Under the pieces are notes generated by a model. It was not told where the DNA came from. It ran no database searches and was given only the letters and a program-made list of their open reading frames with translations. A program made the translations under genes and the position numbers. A stretch of DNA of 24,906 nucleotides from Plakobranchus ocellatus (Eukaryota > Mollusca > Gastropoda > Plakobranchidae): assembly GCA_019648995.1 (NCBI GenBank), contig BLXT01005430.1:435771-460676 (forward strand), written 5' to 3'. Numbering within the stretch: the first letter of the stretch is position 1; the number at the start of each line of letters is the position of its first letter. This document shows, piece after piece, positions 1-10,079 of the stretch.

Positions 1-169
1 AGGTCTTTTGCGACGAATTGCTTCTTTAAGGCGGTCAAGAGTGCTGCAGTATCGGGATGCGAAAGGTGTGATCCTCTTAGACAGTTTGCCACAGGGTCAG
101 TGTATCAATGCTGCCTGATACTGCAGCACTCTTGACCGCCTTAAAGAAGCAGTTCATCGCAAAAGACCT
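1..169. repeat. Fold-back inverted repeat, 53-bp arms
   Basis: Bases 1-53 are the reverse complement of bases 117-169 with two mismatches (51/53). The spacer of 63 bases is the remainder of the transposase frame. The left arm is an inverted copy of transposase coding sequence, so this is not the transposon's own terminal repeat. It could be a real fold-back rearrangement or a sequencing or assembly artefact; the two mismatches argue mildly for a real and older event. Confidence 0.85.
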
Positions 170-499
170 TGGCTCTTGAGAAGGGGTGCTGTGCTTCAGC
201 CGGATAATGCGACCCCTCATTCAGCAAACCTTACACAGCAATGGCTGCAGTGCTATGTTTGGGAAATTCTTCCTCATCCTGCCCACAGTCCAGACCTGGC
301 ACCCTCTGACTTTCATTTGTTTGGACCCTTGAAGCGCCATTTAGGAGGCATGGCTTTCGAGACAGAAGATGACCTCATCAGTGAATTGAGGAATTGGTTT
401 GATAATCTTGACGTTGATTTCTTTCGAGTGGGTATCAATTCGCTGCTGTCGCGCTGGCAAAAATGCATCGATCTCCACGGGGATTACGTTGAGAAGTAG
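56..499 (+). pseudogene. Mariner transposase, C-terminal catalytic part
   Basis: Reading from 56 gives RDAKGVILLDSLPQG, a stop codon (TGA at 116-118), then YCSTLDRLKEAVHRKRP and a frame open to the TAG at 497-499. The second and third catalytic aspartates are visible in QPDNATPH and SPDLAPSD. There are exactly 34 residues between the Asp of PDNA and the last Asp of APSD, which is the DD34D spacing of mariner rather than the DD34E of Tc1. The N-terminal DNA-binding domain and the first catalytic Asp are missing, and with the internal stop the copy cannot encode a working enzyme. The family acts in the nucleus, cutting at the inverted repeats and inserting at TA. Confidence 0.85.
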
Positions 500-568
500 T
501 GAAAGAGTGAACTTCAATCTGTGTGAGTTTCAAATTTATCTGATCAACACTCTTTAAGTTATGCCCCT

Positions 569-598
569 TTTCCTGTTTCTTTTCGGACATCCCTCGTA
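569..598 (-). repeat. Mariner 3' terminal inverted repeat
   Basis: Read on the minus strand the segment starts TACGAGGGATGTCCGAAAAG, which resembles mariner termini. It lies 70-100 bases after the transposase stop, the usual place. The partner repeat at the 5' end is not in the window, so the exact length cannot be confirmed. The TA at 597-598 would be the target dinucleotide. Confidence 0.65.
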
Positions 599-782
599 CT
601 AAGTATTTCCCTGAAAATTAAGTAAAAAAAACATGAAACTAATTTTTTGGTAAATTCTTCGAAATTGCTGGCAGTGATGGGAGATAAGAAATAGAAGTTA
701 TTTAAAAAGTATTGTCTAATATTTTCCCTTTGAAGCTTTCCAAAATAATACGGCTTGTATATGATATTTTTATTTTCTCTAG

Positions 783-3598
783 GTTTACCCTGAGGGCAAT
801 GGAGAAACAAGCTATCCAGGAGGAAAGTTTGGTCATTTTGGTGTAAACTATCCAATGAGAGTCGCTAACTCCACTTTTCTTGGTCTGTCCAAGGAAGACG
901 CTATTACATTAGCCTACAGTGGCCCAGGTATGACTAAACATCTGGATACCCTATATCTATATTATTTTTATGAGCCAAAAAAAAAATTATAGATAAACAA
1001 GAGATATTTAGAAAATATTATCATGAAATAAAGATAAGATTATGTAAGATATGTTGAACAAACCAATATCTTGTTTAAAAAAGAGGGGTAATATTTCTGC
1101 CATGCTGTCTGAAACCGAAATCAGATGTGAAAAATATGTCACAGGTCACATAAAATCTGTTTGTGTTGTAATCTTTGCATAAAAGCGTCAAATTTTACAT
1201 TTTAAAAATAAAATAAAGTTCGTATCATTAGATTTAAACTTTGAATAAAAGGAAATCATTAATTTTTCCTTGGAATTTTTTTTGTGGATTTTTTTAATGT
1301 TTATAATGAGCATTTATTAAACGAAAGAATGATCTATTGCTTTATTTTACTTCATTTATATAGAAAAAAATACTTTTTTCATGGACAAAATATTCATTTT
1401 AAGTTACAATCTGATATTAAAACTTATTTTTCCCAGGACAGCTCCGAAGGGAAATATTTGAGCTAGATAATGCAGCGACTTACTTCAATCTCCCTCCTAG
1501 AAAAGTCACCCAGCAAGGCACATACCATTACATGAGCACCCGCAACAATAATTTCTCTAACAGAGACCAGAAAGGGCAGGTGATTGTCAGTACTAACCAA
1601 AATGTAATGAAAGCCATTGGCTGGCTGGGAGGGAATGTCACTCTTGGTGATGGGTGAGTGTCACGCATGGCTTAGTGATTTAACACTGCCTGTGACAATG
1701 AGTTATTTTGAATGCCTGAAGAATAATCACTACAAAACTTGCCGAAAATGGAACAAATGTTTATTAATTTTAATTAGAAACAATTTCCGAACAGTAATTT
1801 AATGTCAACAACTCTTCAGATCTACAAGCTCTCTAACATCAGCGGTTTATCTCTCAACGGTCTCTACAAGCTCCCTCTAACGACATCACACCTGTTCTTA
1901 TATACCTACCGCCCAAAGATTATAGAAAATACTAGCATAGGCTCATGACACAATAAAAGCAACACATTCTAGAATTTCTAGAACAAGGAAGATCTTACCG
2001 AATTATGTCATCAAAGTTAGCTAAAAATATCGGCCAATCAAACTTTCCTACTTTAAACACACTCACCATGGATATGATCTAACAACTTCCTATACACAAA
2101 GTTCCACTCCTTCGAGACCTTTTAGAAATTCCTAGATCTAAAAGGGTAAACAAAGCTAAAAGCAAAATAGTACTATTTTACTAAAAAGTAGGTCTAATCT
2201 AGGCCTATTCAAAACTTGACCAAACATTACAAATAAACAAGGCCACAACACAATATAATTCATTTTGAGTCTAGATCTAATCTAGATCTAGGCCTAATTC
2301 ACACTCACGGTAACCAATTGTCACAGTGAGTGTTTTCTATGATTGTTTTATCTATATGGTTTAAAATCTTTGTGTAATCTTTTCTTTATAAATTTACACG
2401 GTGATGATTACTCTAAAAACTTAAAAAATCTTCTTACTCAAATTAAATGCAAAAAACCAGTTATTGGAACTGATTTTAAGACATGCAATTAAACTTTTTC
2501 CTAAACATGACACATAGCATAACATGCAATTTCTTTGCTCCAAGATGGACATGTTGTTACATTTTTGTTATTTCATTTGTTTATTTTCTTTTGTGTAATG
2601 TTTACAAACTATTTATCATGTTTTCTTGTAGATTAGCTAGGTTGAAGGTAAATGAAGGAACATTTGATGATCTGAAAAAGGTTCGACTTGAGAAGTGGTC
2701 AACAACTGGAGGAGAAAAAGCAATGAAAGCAGCAGGGAGATATCTTGATGTAAGGAAGTTTGAAAGCAAATCAAGTTTTTCCCAATCTAAATGGAAATCA
2801 AATTAGAACATATATGTTCCAAATGTACTCCAAGAACTCTTTCAGAAAATACATTACTTATGAAGAACATAAGCCAAGACATTTTGAGCTCTTTTAAATA
2901 TGTGTAAATCCTTTACACTTTCGAACACCAAAATGCTTTTTTGACACCAGTTTTGGACTACATTCATGTTAACATAGAAAGAGCATAAGAGGGCCAGCTT
3001 GGATCTGGTTTAGAAGTTCTTGAAGAAATATTTGGTAAATTATTTTTAATAAAAATGCCCTCTGATGTTTGCCTTACACTCAAATGGCTTGGGTTTGTTT
3101 CCTCGTGCCATTGATAAAATTGAACTGAGGGGATGACTTCTGTGAGTAAAGACATAGCAATAGGTTTATTATCCTTTGTGTTGCAACTGAAAGTAACCAG
3201 ATGGAATTCACTGTTGTATGTTTTGGGCCTAAGACAAGATAACATAATCACCCCATGGCGATAAAATAAAAATGAAAGCCAACAATTAGTATACCAAGAT
3301 AACTTTCATTGAACATTTTTTTATAATTTCACATCCTATTTAGGAAGGTGATGGCTATGTCAGTGATTTTTATGTTGTGACCCCTGAGGACTTGGTCGCG
3401 GCGGATCAACCAGACAAAACATTTACTTTTGAGATGCAAATCTCAAATTCGGACGATGTAGAGGTATACCATGCCACACTTGACTTTTCTGGCTGGTCTC
3501 GAACAGATGCTGACATCAGAGGTGGAATGGCGAGAGTGCAAGCTCAGCGAGGTGGTATTTTTATAGCTCGTAGCCACAGCAAAGTTGCCATGATGTAG
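783..3598 (+). CDS. DD3-3-like secreted protein, last four exons (copy A)
   Basis: Four exons join in phase: 783-927, 1437-1653, 2632-2749 and 3344-3598 (TAG at 3596-3598), giving 243-244 residues. Acceptors end in AG after pyrimidine tracts; donors are gtatga, gtgagt and gtaagg. The protein runs from VYPEGNGETSYPGG through NYPMRVANSTFLGLSKEDAI, a conserved block GTYHYMSTRNNNFSNRDQKG, then LARLKVNEGTFDDLKKVRLE, and ends IARSHSKVAMM. From memory this matches the C-terminal third of the DD3-3 family, first named from a Dictyostelium developmental transcript and present in many invertebrates as a secreted protein of unknown biochemical role. Upstream exons (signal peptide, N-terminal two thirds) would lie before the window. 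No stop or frameshift is seen, so this copy could be functional. The family call rests on recalled motifs, not on a search. Confidence 0.8.
1659..2325. mobile_element. Solo LTR-like insertion (fossil)
   Basis: A 667-bp segment beginning TGTCACGC and ending TTGTCACA is flanked on both sides by the 5-bp repeat GTGAG (1654-1658 and 2326-2330). TG...CA ends with a 5-bp target-site duplication are the signature of an LTR left behind by recombination between the two ends of an LTR retroelement. TATATA near 1897 and AATAAA near 1952 would fit promoter and polyadenylation signals if it runs on the + strand. No internal coding region is present. It lies in copy A's intron. The downstream duplicate lacks it, but a deletion there removes the matching site, so relative age is uncertain. 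It is alternatively an unrelated non-autonomous element, since a subterminal near-inverted repeat (about 1683-1703 and 2309-2330) is also visible. Confidence 0.55.
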
Positions 3599-5400
3599 AG
3601 GTACAATAGCTTGTGTAGTAGTTATGGCGTTGGTAATTGGAAGTGTTATTTTTTTATTTCTGCCGCGATCCATCCAAGTGACAGGCCGTCCGTGAAGTCA
3701 AATTGCAGCAAGGCATAGCTTTCAATGCACAGCAAATTTTAGAATGATTTAAGTGTTGTAAAAACATATGCTATAAACCCATTAAATGCTTATATTTCTA
3801 AGGTTTAAAGACATCTTTTCTGTCTTATGTGAGATTAGCATGGAGCTTTAATGCTATGAACAAGACATTGTTGCCATTTTTATATTGCGATTTAGCACTA
3901 CAATGTAAAGAAATGACTATGGAAGAATGTAAAGAAATCCTGAATAAATCATATATGCTTGTTTTGATTGCAAAACTAATAAAGGGATTGAAAGATTATA
4001 CATATTTGTATGAGAAACATTAAAAAAGGATAGAATAAGAGTTGGTTTTTTTTGTGGCTAGGAGTTGAAATTGTGCGGGTTTTTTTCCTGTTTGAAGAAC
4101 AAACTATTTTTACACGTTAGAGAAATGAACAAGTAAAACTCTACACATTTCCCTGAAAGCATTGCAAGAGAATAAAATGAGTCTCACTCTCTTTACGTAG
4201 TTTCAATGAGTTTGTTTGTGTAACAGCACCGCAAATCATTTTTTTTCAATTTTTTTTCTTAACTACTAGTTTTTCTCAAGTTGATTATATATGATATAAA
4301 CACACACAGTATGGGGTTTATGCAATGATAAAGCAATTCATGAAATAAAAAATCACCTAAACTTTGACACAAAAGAAAATTCAAAAGACAACTCTAATCC
4401 TTAAATTTGCAATGTTTTATAATACTCTCCTATAGTGTTGAAAATCGGGTCATAAAACTATTGTGTACAAAATTAAGTTTTGAAAGAAAAAAAAAGATAA
4501 ATGGTTTTGATCACTGATTTTGAGCTACGCTCTTCAATATATAACATGTTTTGTTAAGTCACAGCATTTAATTAATTTGAAAAAAGTGACACTGTTTGAA
4601 TTTTTTCCTTCTGCCTTGTCATGAAAACAATTATTGGCATCTATCACTTAAACACGTAAGTTTATTTATTTTCAATATTATTCATTGAATAGGAAAGGAT
4701 TGATACTAAAAATTGTTTTTAAAACATTGAATGCAAAATAATTTAATCTCATTCTGCTTTTTTTTTTTTCTTTTTTTTGTTTTTTCTTTTTGTAAATTCA
4801 TGAATAAAAAATAATATGCAATTTTTTTAATTGCAGTATTTTGTCATAGCAGTGTAATATTTTTTGCATGTGGTATTTTATTTTTCATTCAAAATTGTGA
4901 ATTACCCTACCTGAAAATATTTTATAACTGTAATGCTGACTTCAAAACCTGTTGAGTAAAACTTATTAGAAATAAAATGCATACCTGATAACTCAACGTT
5001 GGAAAGACCAGATTTTTCATGTCAAAATTCAAAAAAAAGAGTGACGGGAAATTAAAAAAAAAAAGTTTTTAAGACATTAAATAGCGGCTAGGCTATGTTT
5101 ATGAAAAGCTTTTCTTACTGAAAAAAGCTTTTATCTGTAGGAAAGGGTCACACTTTTTCCATGTCAACTTTCCAGTCTTGATTTTTGAGAAACATTTAGT
5201 CTATGCTAACCATTCTTGTTTACAATTTGAAAGAATCGTTTTATGAATATTTTTAATAAGCAATGATAATCAAACTGAGTAACTACAAGGGTTTATTTTC
5301 TCATTTAAAGAAACCAATATTTACAAAAAGTAGAGCACCACTTGCAAAAGGCAACTTTAGGTTACACGCGTAATTTGTGGTATTCTAAAAATACAAATGA
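3599..5400. other. 3' UTR and AT-rich flank of copy A
   Basis: No coding signal beyond short chance frames. The first few hundred bases are probably 3' UTR. A near-duplicate phrase (aatgtaaagaaat at about 3903 and 3927) and a T-rich run with scattered C and G (about 4759-4792) are the only structure seen. This segment has no counterpart in the downstream duplicate, where the flank resumes directly after the terminal-exon scrap. Confidence 0.5.
4171..4222 (+). promoter_or_regulatory. Candidate polyadenylation signal of DD3-3 copy A
   Basis: AATAAA at 4171-4176 is followed 30-45 bases later by a GT-rich run (gtttgtttgtgtaac, about 4209-4222), the usual arrangement around a cleavage site. Earlier AATAAA hexamers at 3943 and 3978 also follow the stop codon and may be used instead. 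In this AT-rich DNA such hexamers are common by chance. Confidence 0.3.
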
Positions 5401-6532
5401 CAAAATAGAAAAAAAAATGTTTTTAGTGCATTAATTTTAAATAGGGAAAACCTTCAGAATTTGTCAAAATTTTCAACATAATAAAGTTTGACAAACTTGT
5501 TTTACTACAGAAAATATAATAAAAAAACAATTAATATTCAAAGTTAAACAATGTAAAATCAACATAAAACACACCCACTTGAACATTTTGCCTACATTTT
5601 TCTCAGGCAAACTTTAATCAACAGAATACAAACGAAGTAACCTTAATTTGAGACGATCATGTTTGTTAACTATAACTACATGAGTGCATGGACAAGCACA
5701 AAATCCTTTGAGTATAATAGTATTTATAAGAGCATTTTTTTGTCATTAATTGAGGATTCTTCAATGAGCTACATAGAGACAAAAAAGTATCAATAGATGT
5801 CATTTAGAAGCTGCCATAATACCATTTCAAATAAAAACTTGTTGTTAATCCCTACTGGATCCAGCAAGTCCTAACCCAACATTCGTCATGCCAGTCTTGT
5901 CGATCTGTGATCAAGACATACATTTCTTTTGATTAATAAACAGTCAATCAGATTATAGTGTGTAAAATTTTGGGCTGCTGTTGCAGCTACATGAAGATTA
6001 TTATCTGCCAGTGCCTTTTGCAGCCTGAAGGCAGTCTCTATAAAGAAACTTAAGTAAAGAGTGAGATAATTGTATACATTATAATGAAAAGATGTGAAAT
6101 GACATATTTTTCAAAAATCATAAAATCAACTTTTGCTATGTGAAATAGTTTATCTAGAGTGTAGAGTATATACCAGATACTACATTTTGTTTGACTGCTG
6201 CAGAAGAATTGTTCACTCATTGGTGAATATACGTTGCTGGGAACAATGGAATTAATTTTGGTTGAATTTTTGGCTGAGAGTGTCTATAAAAAATATGAGT
6301 TTTGTAACTTTTCGTTGAAAACCATTAAATATACTACAACTTTTACACTAAAACGACCTTGTCATCAATCTCTATAAATGTTTTGATATATGAATATTCT
6401 AAGCTTATTTTTTTACCTAAATTTCATTAAAAAGACGAAAAGATTGCATATTTGAGAGCCTTATATTATTCTTTGCTTCTTGGTCATTGTAGAAAAAAAC
6501 CCAAAAAACCCCTCCACTTTTACAGATAAAGC

Positions 6533-6799
6533 TTGGTTATGAAAGAGACAGAATTTTTTACTATCGATATTCATAACGCTGGGAGAAGTAAATGTGCCCT
6601 TCTTCAAAATTTAAATAATAAGATGTTCTATTTAAAACGTTTACAAAGCATTAGGCACCGACGACTTGATAAGGAAAGCAGGAACTGCGGAGGGATGATG
6701 CTTGCAGACTTTTGTTGGACCAGCTGCAACCATAACATTTATATCACAGTTGCGGCTACAGCTGTTAACAGAGAGAACTTTGATAATCTAAATCTATAA
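6533..6799 (+). pseudogene. Unidentified 88-codon frame in duplicated flank (copy A)
   Basis: An open frame (ATG at 6539; frame open from 6533) encoding FFTIDIHNAGRSKC, MFYLKRLQSIRHRR, GMMLADFCWTSC and VAATAVNRENFDN, ending TAA. The counterpart at 22112-22378 has the same length and frame, but 15 of the 21 nucleotide differences change an amino acid and about 6 are silent. That ratio is near what drift alone would give, so I see no sign of selection since duplication. I do not recognise the family. It may be an exon or fragment of a mobile element or of a multi-copy gene. Confidence 0.4.
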
Positions 6800-6829
6800 C
6801 TTGCCTTTATCTTCTGCATGAGCTATATC

Positions 6830-8110
6830 CAAACAGCGTCCAGAACGCGCATCAGCGCCGAAAAAAAATTAAAACTCATTTGCATTTTCTTCAATAAATA
6901 TGGTCGCATTTGTGTAACAGAAAGGAGAAAGCGGGCAATCTCAAGTGCTATCATTTTTGACGGCTCATGGAAGCGAGATAAGAAACGCATTAGGAAAGGA
7001 AAATAATGATTCAGATTTATGACTCTTTGTCTGCGAAGCGAGATACTGTGCATCCAACATGTGGAAAGGAATACACCAGAGATCCAACTGAAAACGTATG
7101 TATCAACAAATTTTGACGAGGCACATACTTTAGCCTTTCTTACTACGTTCCCGTAAGAATATTGCTTCTCTTAGCTTCGAGAATCAAATATACAGCAGCA
7201 GTGGGTAGGTCGGACATACCGAATGAAAATTGCATTGTCGAAAACTCAAGGGAAAAAAATTTGATGAAAAAAAATTTCTTGTTCGATGTGTAATTGCGAA
7301 GTATTTTTGAGATGCAAAAAACCTGCACGGGTCACCATCTTCGTCCGATCTCGAAATCACCGATGATACTGTATTAAAGATGTTCGTGAAATCTTGAGCT
7401 ATGTATTCTATGAAAAGGCAAGTCCTCCTACTAAAACTTCAGAACATGTTAGGATTTCCATTCCTCTGAATCTCTGCGGGCGATAAGTGCTGGATATGGA
7501 AATTGCTCAGCCATGTTCTACTTTGCATGAGATTTAGGCACAGGTTCAAAGGCAAGAATTGGATAAGAATACTGGTCAACCTTGGTTAATGCAAAAATTG
7601 TGAATTATATTCGGAGAAGGAGAAAGCTGTAGCCAAGTTTCTTGATTAAAAATCGACCTTTTTCAACACCACATATTAAACTAGAAAAAGAAAATGCAGT
7701 TTTTCATTCCTATTGTGATGACTTGGATGTCATGTTATCAGGAAGTCTGATCATATTATGACTACAGGGTTCATACTTCAAGAGATAACAAGAGAGGAAA
7801 AGATGATGGTTGAGGATTTCCTTGGCAAAGGAAATAGCTATAGCTCAAGACAATGGATCAGGCCAACAAAGTAGCGGATGGAACTGGAAAAAAAATACAA
7901 CACTTCAACCGTTCGTTAAGTCTCAACAGCTACCTGACCCTCTTGGCATTGAAGAAAATTTATTTTTTTTATAAATGCGCACAAATGCAACGCTACTTTC
8001 GTTTTAGCCTTCTCGCGAGTAAGTGAGAATATCTTGACGAAACTTACCATCTTTTCATGGAAAACTGACAAACGACCCATTGGTTCTAGGTCTTAATAAT
8101 CCATTGGCCA
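6830..8110 (+). pseudogene. Broken coding-like stretch of unknown family (copy A)
   Basis: Several short + strand stretches look protein-like and are shared with 22400-23790: a Lys-rich piece with ICVTERRKRAISS near 6910, HPTCGKEYTRDPTENV near 7050, SSDLEITDDTVLKMF near 7340, a piece around EKAVAKFLD near 7620, and a long tail around 7680-8030. They fall in different frames and none makes a long open reading frame, so the stretch is degenerate in both copies. The Cys/His spacing in the first part hints at a zinc-binding module, but I cannot name the family. A transposon-derived or multi-copy gene is possible. Confidence 0.3.
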
Positions 8111-8719
8111 CCCTGCGGAAGAACCCCAGACTGTACACTTCCATTTTACGCCTGAGAATGTCACAACGCTGCCGCGTGGGTAACACTTGCCAGCTCTTTC
8201 GCATTCTTGTAAATGTTAAATTCCAATTAAATTAATGAATTAATGGTTTTTTCTATTTGAATATGTAATTTTTGTCAGCATTGTAGACGCAAGTTGAGCA
8301 ATGAAATCATGATGCGTCGGTGATTTTGCATTTCGTAACAGGCGTTTTGGTCAATAACATCTCTAACCGATTTGATTATGCTTGCATTTAAAGAAATTTA
8401 ACTTTTGGACGCCTTAGCGAGATGAATCATGACTTTACACGGGTATTTTATAGACTCTTAATTGCATTAACAATAAGAACTGAAGACATTTCAAACATTC
8501 ATGCTTATTAAAGGGTATATTTTGTTTCGATTGCATTTTGCTTTTTTTGTGAGACATTATAACGAGCACAATAACCAAACACAATGCAGTAAGGTTACCT
8601 TTTAACGCTTCAGTGATCAAGTTAACCATAGAACGCCAACTACAAAGAACCATGTGCCTTGAATTTTAGTGCCATGAAGTCACTTCGAAATTAATAATAG
8701 TATACTCTTTTTATACACA

Positions 8720-9084
8720 AACGTGAGCGATCGGGAGCATTGGCTGACTTAATCGGCTGTGATATTTCTTGGGTTCAGATCAAGGGTTAGTTGCGCGTTG
8801 ATGCTTTTGGCCTGTCACAGTTGTGAGAGTGTCTAGGCCAGTCCCCAGCAGTCAAATCCACTCGCCGGGTCTTGATAGACCTGGAGGCGGCTGCGTGATA
8901 GTGCGATAGTTGTCGTGTAGGTCTGACGCTACACAGCTCTTCCCTGCGCTGAAATCATAATCATCGAAATCGAAGAGGCGGTTGATAAGGTTGCCCAAAT
9001 TTCTAAAACCTTGTTTGTTGCGGTGCTGCTTCGGGCATTGATTCATTTGTGAAGATGGCATCTGTGTCCGTCACGTCGAATGAA
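8720..9084 (-). mobile_element. Possible Ty3/gypsy-like pol fragment (fossil), copy A
   Basis: A less AT-rich segment with coding character on the minus strand, including RLFDFDDYDFSAGKS. It is the duplicate of 24380-24756, where the adjoining sequence has a retroviral-type protease motif. Taken with that neighbour it looks like an old, broken LTR retrotransposon fragment covering the protease region and what follows it. Similarity to its partner ends at the same point as the larger duplication. No LTR is seen. The identification rests mainly on the better-preserved partner. Confidence 0.35.
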
Positions 9085-9255
9085 GACAACTTGAGCTTTT
9101 TCGGCGATTGTGTAATGACAGACTGTGAAATGCCATATTGTGAAATAGGGGGAGGAGGACTGTGAAATTTTATAAAACAAATTGAAAAGGATTGGAAAAA
9201 ATAAAGGAAAAGAATGCTGTATTTTGGATAGTAAACTGGGGTTAATATGCTCTAG

Positions 9256-9528
9256 TGGAACAACATCACTGGTTTTCCATTGACTGCCTGTAACGGTGGT
9301 GTTTTTACTTTGCAAATAGCCAGTCCACAACAAGGTGATCTCTGGCCATCAGACCCTCCGTCAGGACAGGGTGACTGTGGTGAAACAGAAAACACGACCT
9401 GTGGTCGACATAAACCACGAAGTTTAACTAGATTTGATGGTCTCTCTCTTCTTCTGAAAGAAAACAAGCAGATGATGGAAAGAAATGTATTGTATCATAT
9501 TTGCCAACCAGACGAAGTGCTGTGGTAA
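9256..9528 (+). CDS. Candidate exon of an unknown extracellular protein
   Basis: After a TCTAG acceptor-like site (9251-9255) the frame is open for 90 codons to TAA at 9526-9528. It encodes WNNITGFPLTACNGG, LQIASPQQGDLWPSDPPSGQ and GDCGETENTTCG, then a more basic tail. Three cysteines, two N-glycosylation sequons (NIT, NTT) and Pro/Gly-rich turns look like an extracellular domain exon. The true exon may stop near the TGTG at about 9400, where only a weak donor is present. No neighbouring exon of the same gene is recognised. It lies right after the end of the duplicated block, so it may be an isolated or displaced exon. I do not recognise the family. Confidence 0.27.
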   Translation, partial: WNNITGFPLTACNGGVFTLQIASPQQGDLWPSDPPSGQGDCGETENTTCGRHKPRSLTRFDGLSLLLKENKQMMERNVLYHICQPDEVLW

Positions 9529-9533
9529 CAGCA

Positions 9534-9557
9534 GATATATATATATAATATAGAGTA
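9534..9557. repeat. (AT)n microsatellite
   Basis: A short alternating AT run beside the Tc1-like remnant. TA-rich sites are common targets of this transposon superfamily, but no target duplication can be defined here. Confidence 0.6.
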
Positions 9558-9564
9558 TACGATG

Positions 9565-10017
9565 TAGAAAATTAGATCTTGTGGGATGGCGTTCGAAGTC
9601 TTGCTTAAGATTTGAATTAATTGAGCGTTGTTCTGAGGAGCGGGATTCATCTCTTGGATGTGACGGCAGAGAATGTCCCAAACATGTTCGATCGGGTTTG
9701 TGTCGGGTGATACTGCTGGCCAGGAATGGATGAGATCAATTTGTTGTCTAGCGAGGTAAGCTTATGTCTCCCGGGCACAATGGGCTGGGGCGTTGTCTCT
9801 CACTCTAGATGGGTGACGCGGATATAACAATCCTGTGCCGGGTGGTTACCCGTGGCCTCCTTGATCTTGGTCGGTCTCTTGTCGTTCTTGTGGTTCTGTA
9901 CCTCGTCTGTAGATGGGTCCCTACTATAGTTAAAAGTCTCACTACATTTGTCACGGGAACACCTGCTTCGATGACCCCTATAGCATGCCCTCGCTCATCT
10001 GCACTGAGACGCAGCAT
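9565..10017 (-). mobile_element. Internally deleted Tc1-like transposon
   Basis: On the minus strand, from the ATG at 10017, the frame gives MLRLSADERGHAIGVIEAGV and later TTRDRPRSRRPRVTTRHR, typical of the N-terminal paired-like DNA-binding region and GRPR-type linker of Tc1-like transposases. After about 9825 the match breaks off and a different frame from about 9792 to 9568 gives IHSWPAVSPDTNPIEHVWDI and IQEMNPAPQN, the C-terminal end with the third catalytic residue (Glu of NPIEH). Only some 20-30 bases separate the two, whereas an intact enzyme (about 340 residues) has around 200 residues there, including both catalytic aspartates. The copy is therefore inactive. No clear terminal inverted repeats were found. 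Confidence 0.85.
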
Positions 10018-10079
10018 GGTTGAAAGTCAGTTCTTTTCTACAGTTTTTAAACTTGCAACAAATGCAATATTTTCATAAA

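Larger units (their letters stand above)
1..598 (+). mobile_element. Partial mariner-family DNA transposon
   Basis: The 3' half of a mariner (IS630/Tc1/mariner superfamily) cut-and-paste transposon. It contains the C-terminal transposase coding region (56-499), a short 3' non-coding stretch, and a terminal sequence that read inward begins TACGAGGGATGTCC, as mariner ends often do, and sits at a TA dinucleotide. The 5' half and 5' inverted repeat are absent; instead the first 53 bases are an inverted copy of part of the transposase gene. The element lies in the intron just upstream of the exon at 783. The matching site in the downstream duplicate (around 19470-19500) has no mariner, so it either entered copy A after the duplication or was lost from the other copy. 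Confidence 0.85.
5400..9084. repeat. Segmental duplication, copy A flank
   Basis: About 3.7 kb that aligns collinearly and in the same orientation with 21013-24756, at roughly 90% identity by eye. In one 267-base comparison (6533-6799 against 22112-22378) I count 21 differences, about 92% identity. Similarity stops abruptly just after the shared gtcgaatgaa near 9084. The block is AT-rich to about 6480, then holds an unidentified broken coding-like stretch and a gypsy-like fragment. Short gaps separate the copies, the largest being about 125 bases present at 22858-22985 but absent near 7277. Confidence 0.9.

Noticed and set aside
1-169. The fold-back as the transposon's terminal inverted repeats
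   Set aside because: Both arms are transposase coding sequence, not the TACGAGGG-type terminus found at 598.
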